DNA from: an uncultured Rhodanobacter sp.
GTDB lineage: Bacteria > Pseudomonadota > Gammaproteobacteria > Xanthomonadales > Rhodanobacteraceae
Direction: 5' to 3'
Assembly: GCA_937906285.1 (NCBI GenBank)
Contig: CALCWL010000488.1
Span: 1 to 14,673, forward strand
DNA length: 14,673 nt
The position numbers were made by a program, and so were the translations under genes. Each line of letters begins with the position of its first letter. Position 1 is the stretch's first letter. Positions 6,590 to 13,498 of the stretch are shown piece after piece. Below the pieces are notes generated by a model that worked only from the letters and a program-made list of their open reading frames with translations, did no database searches and was not told the origin of the DNA.

Positions 6590-7746
6590 GCGTCAGTCAG
6601 CGCGCGCAGCACCGGCTCGACTTGAGCCTCACGCCCCAGCGCCTGCGCGATCTCGCGCAAGCGCGACGCCAGCGTGGCGGCATCGGGAGCGCACACGGTC
6701 GCGTGACCGACCTTGCGCCCCGGTCGGGGCTGCTTGCCGTAGTCGTGCCAGTGGGCATCCACGCAGCGCAGTACCGGCGCGGCATCGGGCAGCTCGCCGA
6801 TCCAGTTGAACATGGCCGCCATGCCCCGCACGCCGGTGTCTCCCAGCGGCAGGCCGAGCACGGCGCGCACGTGGTTCTCGAACTGGCTGGCGTGCGCGCC
6901 CTCGATCGTCCAGTGGCCGGAGTTGTGCACGCGAGGGGCCATTTCGTTGCCGAGCAATTCGCCGTCACGCACGAACAGTTCCAGCGCGAACACGCCGACG
7001 TAGCCCAGGCGTTCGGCCAGGGTGCGCGCATGCTCGCTGGCGCGCTGCTGCAGCGGGCCGAGATCCGGCGCCGGCGCGAGACTCATCGACAACACGCCGT
7101 CGACGTGCCAGTTGCCGGTCAGCGGCCAGGTGCGGAACTCGCCATCGCGCCCGCGCACGGCGATCACCGACAGCTCGCGCTCGAACGGCACGAAGGCTTC
7201 CAGGATCAATCCCAGCGTGGCCGCCTGGGCGCCCAGCGCCGCCCATGCCGCATCCGCGTCGGCCGCCGTGGCCAGCCGGAACTGGCCCTTGCCGTCGTAG
7301 CCCAGGCGGCGTGTCTTGAGGATGGCCGGGGCGCCGACCGTGGCCAGCGCCTGATCCAGCTGCTCACGGCTATCGACCGCCATGAACTCGGTGGTGGCCA
7401 GGCCACAGTCGCGAAACAGGGTTTTCTCGGCCAGCCGGTCCTGCGCCACCGCCAGCGCCTCGGGAGCCGGATGCACGGCGACCCGCTCGGCCAGCCAGCG
7501 CGCGGCGTCGGCCGGCACGTTCTCGAAATCGAAGGTGACCACGTCCACCCGGCGGGCGAACGCCTCCAGCGCGGCGCGATCGTCCCAACCGGCCACCACC
7601 AGCGGCGCCACCTGCCCGGCGCACGCATCGGCGGAGCCATCCACGACCAGGCAGTTCGCCCCCAGCGGTGCGGCCGCCACGGCCAGCATGCGGGCGAGTT
7701 GTCCACCACCCAGGATGCCCACCACGGGCTGCTTGCGGTCGATCAT
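6586..7746 (-). CDS. purK: N5-carboxyaminoimidazole ribonucleotide synthase PurK
   Basis: The 386-residue ATP-grasp enzyme makes N5-CAIR from AIR, ATP and bicarbonate in purine synthesis. Visible motifs are the N-terminal glycine-rich GILGGGQLARML (10-21), FDFENVP (72-78), the ATP-grasp lysine loop KTRRLGYDGKGQ (144-155), EAFVPFERELSVI (183-195) and the metal/ribonucleotide site GNEMAPRVHNSGHWT (266-280). Length is in the usual 350-390 range. Its ATG overlaps the purE stop as ATGA, so the two are translated together. Its TAG stop is formed by the GTAG end of a REP element. It converges with sodB. Confidence 0.97.
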   Translation of the reverse strand: MIDRKQPVVGILGGGQLARMLAVAAAPLGANCLVVDGSADACAGQVAPLVVAGWDDRAALEAFARRVDVVTFDFENVPADAARWLAERVAVHPAPEALAVAQDRLAEKTLFRDCGLATTEFMAVDSREQLDQALATVGAPAILKTRRLGYDGKGQFRLATAADADAAWAALGAQAATLGLILEAFVPFERELSVIAVRGRDGEFRTWPLTGNWHVDGVLSMSLAPAPDLGPLQQRASEHARTLAERLGYVGVFALELFVRDGELLGNEMAPRVHNSGHWTIEGAHASQFENHVRAVLGLPLGDTGVRGMAAMFNWIGELPDAAPVLRCVDAHWHDYGKQPRPGRKVGHATVCAPDAATLASRLREIAQALGREAQVEPVLRALTDA

Positions 7747-8246
7747 GCCCGCGGGTCCGGCTGGGCGAGCACGGCTTGCGTCTGGCGCGCGCGCCATTGA
7801 TCCAGCGCGCCGGCCAGCGCGGGGTCGTGCAGGGCCAGCACGGCGGCGGCCAGCAAGGCGGCATTGACCGCCCCGGCACGTCCGATCGCCAGCGTACCGA
7901 CCGGAACCCCGGCCGGCATCTGCGCGATCGACAGCAGCGAGTCCATGCCGCTGAGGGCCTTGGACTGCACCGGCACGCCGAACACCGGCAGGCGGGTCTT
8001 GGCCGCCAGCATGCCCGGCAGGTGGGCGGCGCCGCCGGCGCCGGCGACGACAACCTGAATGCCCCGCCCGGCCGCTTGTTCGGCGTAACTGAACAGCAGA
8101 TCCGGCGTGCGGTGGGCCGAGACCACGCGGACCTCGTGGGGCACGCCCAGCTCGGTCAGCACGTCGGCGGTGTGCTGCATGGTTTCCCAATCCGAATGCG
8201 AACCCATCACCACGCCCACGCGTGGTGTTTTTGTGGCTGCTGTCAT
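7743..8246 (-). CDS. purE: N5-carboxyaminoimidazole ribonucleotide mutase PurE (class I)
   Basis: The 167-residue protein converts N5-CAIR to CAIR. It carries GVVMGSHSDWETM (11-23), the catalytic histidine in SAHRTPD (His45), the AGAGGAAHLPGMLAA loop and the signature PVQSKALSGMDSLLSIAQMP followed by PVGTLAIG. These mark the bacterial class I mutase acting with PurK, encoded directly downstream. The ATG at 8246 is chosen; a TTG five codons upstream is in frame but neither has a convincing ribosome site. It is divergent from the Trm112-like gene across about 60 bases. Confidence 0.96.
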   Translation of the reverse strand: MTAATKTPRVGVVMGSHSDWETMQHTADVLTELGVPHEVRVVSAHRTPDLLFSYAEQAAGRGIQVVVAGAGGAAHLPGMLAAKTRLPVFGVPVQSKALSGMDSLLSIAQMPAGVPVGTLAIGRAGAVNAALLAAAVLALHDPALAGALDQWRARQTQAVLAQPDPRA

Positions 8247-8269
8247 GGCCGGAGTGTCCAAAAACCGTT

Positions 8270-8275
8270 ATTGTA
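8270..8275 (-). promoter_or_regulatory. Candidate -10 element for purEK
   Basis: TACAAT on the minus strand (5 of 6 to consensus) lies 24 bases upstream of the purE ATG, giving a leader of about 17 nt. No -35 match was found at 16-18 bases. I saw no recognisable purine-repressor operator. Confidence 0.35.
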
Positions 8276-8308
8276 CGGGCTTTCCCGACCCGACACACCC
8301 GAACCCCG

Positions 8309-8587
8309 ATGATGGACAAGCGCCTGCTCGACATCCTGTGCTGCCCCGTCAGCAAGACCCCGCTGCGAGCGGTGACGCGCCCGCAACTGGAGGCGCTGAA
8401 CGAGGCCATCGCCGCAGGCAAGGTCGATACGGTGGCCGGCGTGCCGGTGCGAGAGAGGGTGGCCGAGGCGCTGATCACCATCGACCGCAAGGTCATTTAC
8501 CGCATCGAGGACGGCATTCCGGTGATGCTGCCGGAGGAAGGCATCGGCACCTTGCAGCTGGCCGATTTCCCCACCGGCCAGGGCTAG
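8309..8587 (+). CDS. Trm112/YcaR-like (UPF0434) small protein
   Basis: The 92-residue protein starts MMDKRLLDILCCPVSKTPL, like the YcaR/Trm112 family start (MDxRLLEIIACPVC in E. coli), and ends its core with YRIEDGIPVMLPEE, matching the family's LRDGIPVLL. Between these it has about 25 residues more than the 60-residue E. coli protein, including a helical LEALNEAIAAGKVDT stretch. Only Cys11 and Cys12 are present, so the usual cysteine zinc site is missing. Trm112 in eukaryotes and archaea activates methyltransferases; the bacterial role is not established. Two adjacent ATG codons (8309, 8312) are possible starts, with no good ribosome site. It is divergent from purE. Confidence 0.85.
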   Translation: MMDKRLLDILCCPVSKTPLRAVTRPQLEALNEAIAAGKVDTVAGVPVRERVAEALITIDRKVIYRIEDGIPVMLPEEGIGTLQLADFPTGQG

Positions 8588-8612
8588 CGTGTCGCGGCGG
8601 GCGGGAACGGGC

Positions 8613-8642
8613 ATGACAGGCGTGCGCGAATTGGCTTATTGT
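8613..8642 (+). promoter_or_regulatory. Candidate promoter for the DUF1631-nadC block
   Basis: ATGACA (8613-8618, 5 of 6 to the -35) is followed 18 bases later by TATTGT (8637-8642, 4 of 6 to the -10). It lies in the 116-base gap before the DUF1631 gene and would give a leader of about 55 nt. No terminator is evident after the Trm112-like gene, so read-through is also possible. Confidence 0.4.
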
Positions 8643-8703
8643 CGGCCTCTGCGCAAGCCTGCAGGAACCGGCCGTGCGTGCTACAGGTCAGGGGAACAGG
8701 GCG

Positions 8704-11028
8704 ATGAACGAGGCCAATGAGCCAACCCGGGTAGTCAACTTGAGTCAGCGCCTGGACCCTTCCAGCGAGCGCGTGGGCGAGTTGCTCAATGCCGTGCGCG
8801 GCATCGCCAACAAGCGTTTGCAGCAATGGGTGGGCAATGCCTTCGAGCAGGTCGACGACGCCTTGTTCGACCTGGCCGAGAAAGCCGAGAACAACGCGGC
8901 GCAGATGCACTACTTCGACGGCATGCGCGAGGTACGCAAACGCCGCCCCGGCATCGAGCGCAACTTCCTCAACGCCATCGCTCGCAAGCTCGGCGATCTG
9001 GCGCATCCCGGCAAGGCCGCCGTGCCGGCAGGAACACCCTCGTTCGGCGCCACCGAGCTGACCCTCGTGGCCGAAAGCGACCTGGAAGAATCGCTGGCGA
9101 TCACCAGCATGATCAGCAAGAACGACGCGCGCCTCGCGCGCGACCTGTTCGCGGTCAACCAGCGCCTGTCGGTGATCTGCGGCGGCTACAAGATCGAGGA
9201 CGCCAGCAACCCGGTGGCGCCGGCCACGCTGTCCCAGGCGTTCCGCGAAGCGCTGCAGGAACTCAGCGCGGACATGCGCGTCAAGCTGCTCATCTACAAG
9301 CTGTTCGACCGCTACGTGCTGTCGCTGCTGGAGGAGCTGTACCAGGAGATCAACACGGAGCTGGTCCGCGCCGGCGTGTTGCCGCAGCTGCGCCACGGCC
9401 TGCTGCGCGGCGGCCAGGCCAAGGGCGGCAGCGGCACCCCGGCGGGCGCTGCGGCCACGGCGGCGGCGACTGTCATGGACGACGGCACCGAAATCTCCGA
9501 CGACCTGCTGCATACCCTGCACGCGCTGTTCAGTGCCCGCCGGGGCGCAGCCGGCGGTGGCCGCGTCGCCAGTGGAGGCGGCACGGCAGCAGCCGGGGGA
9601 ACGCTGCCGTCGGTCAATGAACTGCTGGGCGCGCTCAGCGTGCTGCAGAGCCAGATCAGCAACAGCGGACCGGTCAGCTACGACGAATCCGACGATGCCG
9701 CGGCGCTCAGCCGCGAGGTCCTGCAGCTCAAGACCCAGCTGCTGGCCCAGATCGGCGCCCTGCGCGGCGAACGGCCCAGCCACGTGGCCAGCATGGACGA
9801 GGACACGATCGACCTGGTCGGCATGCTGTTCGAGTTCATCCTGGAGGACCGCAACCTGCCCGCGGCGATGCAGGTGATGCTGGCGCGGCTGCAGATTCCC
9901 TACCTCAAGGCAGCGATCCTCGATCGCAAGATGTTCTCGCATCGCCAGCACCCGGCACGCCGGTTGCTGGACAGCCTGGCCGAGCAGGCCAAGAGCTGGT
10001 CGGAGGAATCCGACCGCGACCATCGCCTGCACGAGAAAGTGAAGTCGATCGTCGATCAATTGCTGCACGATTTCGACGACGACATGGGCATCTTCGAGCG
10101 CCTGTTGACCGACCTGCAGCAGTTCCAGGACGTCAACAAGCGGCGCTCCGAGCTGGCCGAGCAGCGCGTGGCCGAATCCGCGCGCGGTCGCGAAAAGCTG
10201 GAGCAGGCGCGACGCCGAGCCGCCCGCGAAATCCTCGAGCGCATCGGCAACCAGAAGCTGCCGCCACTGATTCACGGCGTGCTGGCACGCGCGTGGGCCA
10301 ACCACCTGGTGCTGACCCTGCTGCGACAGGGCGAGGATTCGCCCGAGTTCAAGACCGCACTGCGCTTCATCGACGAGTTCATCGCCAGTACCCGGCCAGC
10401 CAATGACACGACCAGCCGGCAGACGCTGCGGCAAATGCTGCCGGGCATCGAGCGAGCGCTGCGCCAGGGTCTGGCCAACGTGGCCTTCCAGGAGCAGGAC
10501 GTCGAACGCCTGCTGAGCCAGCTGCACGCCTACTACCGCCAGCAACTGGGCGAAACGCCTGCTTCGGAAACGCCGGAAGTCGCCGCCGCAGCCGAGGAGG
10601 ACGTCGCCATGCTGGCGATCCCCGACAGCATCCAGCCGGTCATCGACCGCCAGACGGCACCTGCGGACATCCTGGAGGAAGAGGAAGAGCTGGCCGAGGT
10701 GCCGCCGGACAGTCCCGAGTGGTACCAGGTGCAGGCGTTGCAGCCGGGCAACTGGCTGGAGTTCACGCTGGATGACGAGGCGCCGGCACGTGCCAAGCTG
10801 TCGTGGATCAGCCCGATGAGCGGCCGCTACCTGTTCGTCAACCGCCGCGGCCTGAAGGTCGCCGATTACGCCCCGCGCGAGCTGGCTGGCCTGTTTGCGG
10901 ACGGCAAGGCGCGCGTGCTGGCGGCCAACGCCCTGTTCGATCGCGCGATGACCGCGATCGTCGGCAAGCTCAGCCAGGCCGGCGACGAGGCACCCGCCAA
11001 CGGCACCGCTCCCACGGACACCGAATGA
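8704..11028 (+). CDS. DUF1631 family protein
   Basis: This 774-residue protein has no signal peptide or membrane span, so it is probably cytoplasmic. It is mainly alpha-helical with charged stretches (about residues 20-190 and 345-620). A Gly/Ala-rich low-complexity linker lies around 235-305 and an acidic linker (LEEEEELAEVPPDSPEW) before the C-terminal domain. The last ~100 residues (WYQVQALQPGNWLEFTLDDE, LSWISPMSGRYLFVNRRGLK) are beta-rich and recall a PilZ-like fold; this and the family name come from memory of DUF1631 proteins. The typical RxxxR ligand motif of c-di-GMP-binding PilZ domains was not seen. Function is unknown. The ATG at 8704 is used (AGGGG and AGGG upstream); a GTG ten codons earlier is in frame. 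Its stop overlaps the nadC start as ATGA. Confidence 0.85.
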   Translation: MNEANEPTRVVNLSQRLDPSSERVGELLNAVRGIANKRLQQWVGNAFEQVDDALFDLAEKAENNAAQMHYFDGMREVRKRRPGIERNFLNAIARKLGDLAHPGKAAVPAGTPSFGATELTLVAESDLEESLAITSMISKNDARLARDLFAVNQRLSVICGGYKIEDASNPVAPATLSQAFREALQELSADMRVKLLIYKLFDRYVLSLLEELYQEINTELVRAGVLPQLRHGLLRGGQAKGGSGTPAGAAATAAATVMDDGTEISDDLLHTLHALFSARRGAAGGGRVASGGGTAAAGGTLPSVNELLGALSVLQSQISNSGPVSYDESDDAAALSREVLQLKTQLLAQIGALRGERPSHVASMDEDTIDLVGMLFEFILEDRNLPAAMQVMLARLQIPYLKAAILDRKMFSHRQHPARRLLDSLAEQAKSWSEESDRDHRLHEKVKSIVDQLLHDFDDDMGIFERLLTDLQQFQDVNKRRSELAEQRVAESARGREKLEQARRRAAREILERIGNQKLPPLIHGVLARAWANHLVLTLLRQGEDSPEFKTALRFIDEFIASTRPANDTTSRQTLRQMLPGIERALRQGLANVAFQEQDVERLLSQLHAYYRQQLGETPASETPEVAAAAEEDVAMLAIPDSIQPVIDRQTAPADILEEEEELAEVPPDSPEWYQVQALQPGNWLEFTLDDEAPARAKLSWISPMSGRYLFVNRRGLKVADYAPRELAGLFADGKARVLAANALFDRAMTAIVGKLSQAGDEAPANGTAPTDTE

Positions 11029-11882
11029 CCGCAACGCCGCGTTTCGCACCGCCTCCCGCCGCTCAAATCGCCGCCGATGTCGAACGCGCCCTGGCCGAAG
11101 ACCTGGGCCAGGGGGACGCCACCGCCGCCCTGCTCCCGGCCGATGCGCGGGCGCAGGCCCGGCTCACCTGCCGCGACGCCGCCGTGATTGCCGGCAGCGC
11201 TTGGTTCGACGCCTGCTTCCGGCGGCTGGACCCTTCGGTGCAGATCGACTGGAACGCAAGCGACGGCGACCAGGTCGCCCCCGGCACATTGATCTGCAGC
11301 TTGTCAGGCCACGCCCGCCCGCTGGTTACCGCAGAGCGCTCGGCGCTCAACTTCCTGCAACTGCTCTCGGCCACCGCCACCACCACGGCGCGCCATGTCG
11401 CCGCGGTGGCCGGCACCGCCGTGCGCGTGCTCGATACCCGCAAGACCATACCCGGCCTGCGCCTCGCGCAGAAATACGCCGTGCGCTGCGGCGGCGGCCA
11501 CAACCAGCGCATGGGCCTGTACGACGCGATCCTGATCAAGGAGAACCACATCATCGCCGCCGGCAGCATCGCCGCGGCAGTGTCTGCCGCCCGCCAATTG
11601 CACCCCGACCTGCCGCTGGAAGTGGAGGTGGAGAACCTCGACGAGCTCGAGCAGGCGCTGCAGGCCGGCGTGGACCGCATCATGCTGGACAACTTCGAGC
11701 TGGAGCAGATGCGCGAGGCCGTGGCGCGCACGGCGGGCCGCGTGCCGCTGGAGATCTCCGGCAACGTCGACCTGCAGACCATCGGCGACTACGCCCGCAC
11801 CGGTGTGGATTTCATCTCGGTCGGCGCACTGACCAAGCATGTGCACGCGATCGACCTCTCGCTGCGCCTGCAACTGGTCTGA
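11025..11882 (+). CDS. nadC: Nicotinate-nucleotide pyrophosphorylase (carboxylating) NadC
   Basis: The 285-residue quinolinate phosphoribosyltransferase turns quinolinate and PRPP into nicotinate mononucleotide, carbon dioxide and pyrophosphate in NAD synthesis. Key elements are EDLGQGDAT (N-terminal), ERSALNFLQLLSATATTT, DTRKTIPGLRLAQKYAV (137-153), CGGGHNQRMGLYDA (155-168), IKENHI (171-176), VEVENLDE, IMLDNF and EISGNV followed by GVDFISVGALTKH. These are the conserved substrate- and PRPP-binding segments. Length is normal. The start overlaps the DUF1631 stop (ATGA), so its translation is probably coupled to that gene. No nadA or nadB is in the window. Confidence 0.97.
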   Translation: MTATPRFAPPPAAQIAADVERALAEDLGQGDATAALLPADARAQARLTCRDAAVIAGSAWFDACFRRLDPSVQIDWNASDGDQVAPGTLICSLSGHARPLVTAERSALNFLQLLSATATTTARHVAAVAGTAVRVLDTRKTIPGLRLAQKYAVRCGGGHNQRMGLYDAILIKENHIIAAGSIAAAVSAARQLHPDLPLEVEVENLDELEQALQAGVDRIMLDNFELEQMREAVARTAGRVPLEISGNVDLQTIGDYARTGVDFISVGALTKHVHAIDLSLRLQLV

Positions 11883-11925
11883 CCGCCGCCTTGCGCCCGC
11901 GCGGACGCACCCACACACTGGGCGC

Positions 11926-12327
11926 ATGTCCGATTTCTCCGCCCTCGTCCTGCTGCTGGTGCTCGGCGCCACCGTGGGGCTGTGGCTGAAGCTGAGCGTG
12001 GCGCGCGAACGCGCCGTGCGCATCGCGCGACAACAGTGCCGCTTGCACGGCTTGCAATTGCTGGACGAGACAGTGGGCATGCGCGCGCTGCGCTTGCGCC
12101 GGGTCAATGGCCTGCGTCGGGTCGAGCGCGGCTACGGTTTCGAGGTCAGCATCGACGGGCACGATCGCGAGCCGGGCCGGCTGTGGATGATCGGCGACGC
12201 GCTGTCCGGGCTGAGCCTGCCGGTGGTCGAATCGCTGTCGGTCGCGAGCACGCCCGAAGACGGCGTTGCCGCGTCGTCGGGGAAGGTCGTGGCACTGCGT
12301 CCGCGGCGGGGCGAGCGGCAACCCTGA
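11926..12327 (+). CDS. DUF3301 small membrane-anchored protein
   Basis: The 133-residue protein has one N-terminal membrane span (ALVLLLVLGATVGLWLKL, residues 5-22) followed by a basic cytoplasmic-type stretch (VARERAVRIARQQC). The core holds HGLQLLDETVGMRALRLRR and a conserved-looking block YGFEVSIDGHDREPGRLWMIGD. This matches my memory of the DUF3301 family in Gammaproteobacteria, whose function is unknown. The C-terminal tail is polar and basic. The ATG at 11926 is used (weak CTGGGC before it). It follows nadC by 43 bases and is probably cotranscribed, and it converges with sspB. Confidence 0.8.
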   Translation: MSDFSALVLLLVLGATVGLWLKLSVARERAVRIARQQCRLHGLQLLDETVGMRALRLRRVNGLRRVERGYGFEVSIDGHDREPGRLWMIGDALSGLSLPVVESLSVASTPEDGVAASSGKVVALRPRRGERQP

Positions 12328-12334
12328 AACGGCA

Positions 12335-12352
12335 GCCGCCCGACGGGGCGGC
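12335..12352. other. Hairpin between convergent DUF3301 and sspB genes
   Basis: GCCGCCC-GACG-GGGCGGC forms a perfect 7-bp stem in the 31-base gap between the two stop codons. It lacks a T-run on either side, so it may act as a weak two-way transcript end or as a 3'-end stabiliser. Confidence 0.45.
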
Positions 12353-12358
12353 AACGAA

Positions 12359-12805
12359 TCACTTCACCACGCGCAGGTGCGGGGTCGCGCGCTTGGGCTT
12401 GTCGCCGCCCTCATCGGCTGCAGGTGCGGGGCCGTCCGGCGGCGGCTCGTTCGGCGGAGTGTCGCCGCCCTCGCCCTCGGCCGGAAACATCATGCCCTGG
12501 CCGTTCTCCTGCGCATACAGCGCCAGCACCGCTTGAACCGGAATCTGGATCGCCTGGCTGACCCCGGAAAAGCGTGCCTGGAAACTGATCCACTCGTTGC
12601 CGAGGTCGAGGTTGGCCACCGCGCGGGTAGCCAAGTTGAGCACCACCTGGCCGTTCTGGATCACCTGCGGTGGCACCCGCACGCCGGCCACGCCGGCATC
12701 GACCAGCACGTAGGGGGTCAGATTGTTGTCGGAAATCCAGTCGTAGATCGCCCGCAGCAGGTACGGGCGATTGGAGCTCATGGCGATGGCGTCATGCTTG
12801 CTCAT
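12359..12805 (-). CDS. sspB: ClpXP protease specificity-enhancing factor SspB
   Basis: The 148-residue adaptor delivers SsrA-tagged proteins to ClpXP. The folded substrate-binding part reads NRPYLLRAIYDWISDNNLTPYVLVDA, QVVLNLATRAVANLDLGNEWISFQARFSG and PVQAVLALYAQENGQGM. A flexible acidic, Pro/Gly-rich linker follows (about 105-138). The extreme C-terminus PHLRVVK is the ClpX-docking motif, which ends ALRVVK in E. coli. The ATG at 12805 overlaps the end of sspA by 14 bases; a second in-frame ATG at 12781 would give 140 residues and begin MSSNRPY, four residues before the conserved block. Neither has a strong ribosome site, so coupling to sspA is likely. Last gene of the bc1-ssp series in the window. 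Confidence 0.95.
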   Translation of the reverse strand: MSKHDAIAMSSNRPYLLRAIYDWISDNNLTPYVLVDAGVAGVRVPPQVIQNGQVVLNLATRAVANLDLGNEWISFQARFSGVSQAIQIPVQAVLALYAQENGQGMMFPAEGEGGDTPPNEPPPDGPAPAADEGGDKPKRATPHLRVVK

Positions 12806-13430
12806 GGACCGGCCGCATGGCCTTTTCCTCTTCCGTCATGCTGCGTGCAAAACCCTGGCTGTGGAACAGGCGCTCGCCGTAATCGACGATCGACTTGCCC
12901 TCGCGGCCCAGATCCACGCCCAGCCAGGGCAGGCGCCAGATCACCGGCGCCACCAGGCAGTCGGCCAGGCTCATCTCGGGGTTGAGGAAGAACCGCGAGG
13001 CCTTGAACAGCGGTACCGTGGACAGCAGATGTTCGCGCAACCGCTTGCGCGCCGCGTCCGCCGGCCGACCGCCGGCACGGATCTTGTCGACTTCCGGCAG
13101 CCAGTCCTTCTCGATCCGCACCGCCGCCACGCGCAGGCGAGCGCGCGACTGCGGATCGATCGGCATCAGCGGCGGGTGCGGATAGCGCTCGTCGATGTAC
13201 TCGCACACTACCGCAGTGTCGAACAGGGTCAGGTCGCGATCGATCAGGGTCGGCGTGCTGCCGTACGGGTTGAGGTCGAGCAGATCCTGCGGCGGCCGGG
13301 CGTGATCCACCAGCACCCGTTCGTAGCTGACCCCCTTGGCGGCCAGCACCAGTCGGGCGCGATGGCACTGGATGTCATCGGCCGTGGTGTACAGCGTCAA
13401 TGCGTTACGCAAGCGGGGGTTTTGAACCAT
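12792..13430 (-). CDS. sspA: Stringent starvation protein A SspA
   Basis: This 212-residue glutathione-S-transferase-fold protein binds RNA polymerase in E. coli and related bacteria and supports stress and starvation responses; it has no GST activity. The thioredoxin-like half holds HRARLVLAAKGVSYE, PPQDLLDLNPYGSTPTL and ALVVCEY-type helix residues. The conserved PHP surface (Pro84-His85-Pro86) falls at the same numbering as in E. coli if translation begins at the ATG at 13430, whose upstream GGGGAA is the best ribosome site. An ATG five codons earlier (13445) is in frame. The helical half carries RIEKDW and SLADCLVAPVIWRLPWLG. It follows petC by 68 bases that contain two hairpins. Confidence 0.95.
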   Translation of the reverse strand: MVQNPRLRNALTLYTTADDIQCHRARLVLAAKGVSYERVLVDHARPPQDLLDLNPYGSTPTLIDRDLTLFDTAVVCEYIDERYPHPPLMPIDPQSRARLRVAAVRIEKDWLPEVDKIRAGGRPADAARKRLREHLLSTVPLFKASRFFLNPEMSLADCLVAPVIWRLPWLGVDLGREGKSIVDYGERLFHSQGFARSMTEEEKAMRPVHEQA

Positions 13431-13455
13431 GCGCGATTTCCCCATCGGTGAGACA

Positions 13456-13482
13456 GACGCGGCGGCCCGTGGCCGCCGCGTC
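13456..13482 (-). other. Strong GC hairpin between petC and sspA
   Basis: GACGCGGCGGCC and GGCCGCCGCGTC form a perfect 12-bp stem with a 3-base loop. No T-run follows on the minus strand, so it is not a standard intrinsic terminator. It could slow polymerase, protect the petBC mRNA 3' end, or mark a processing point before sspA. Confidence 0.6.
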
Positions 13483-13497
13483 CGCAGTGCCTTGCGG
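13482..13497 (-). other. Small hairpin directly after the petC stop codon
   Basis: CCGCA-N6-TGCGG gives a 5-bp stem that begins one base after the petC stop codon and abuts the larger hairpin at 13456-13482. The two could form in tandem in the mRNA. Confidence 0.4.
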
Positions 13498-13498
13498 C

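Noticed and set aside
8246..8281. A purine riboswitch or PurR operator upstream of purE
   Set aside because: The gap to the divergent gene is only about 60 bases, with no aptamer-like structure and no recognisable operator.
6586..8496. A single 636-codon PurK frame extended through purE
   Set aside because: The upstream part is out of frame with PurE and meaningless. PurK starts at 7746 with an ATGA overlap to purE.
8584..11049. An 821-codon open frame on the minus strand opposite the DUF1631 gene
   Set aside because: It has low-complexity Gln/Arg/Leu/Val composition, no recognisable domain, and covers a gene with a convincing domain plan and an ATGA link to nadC.
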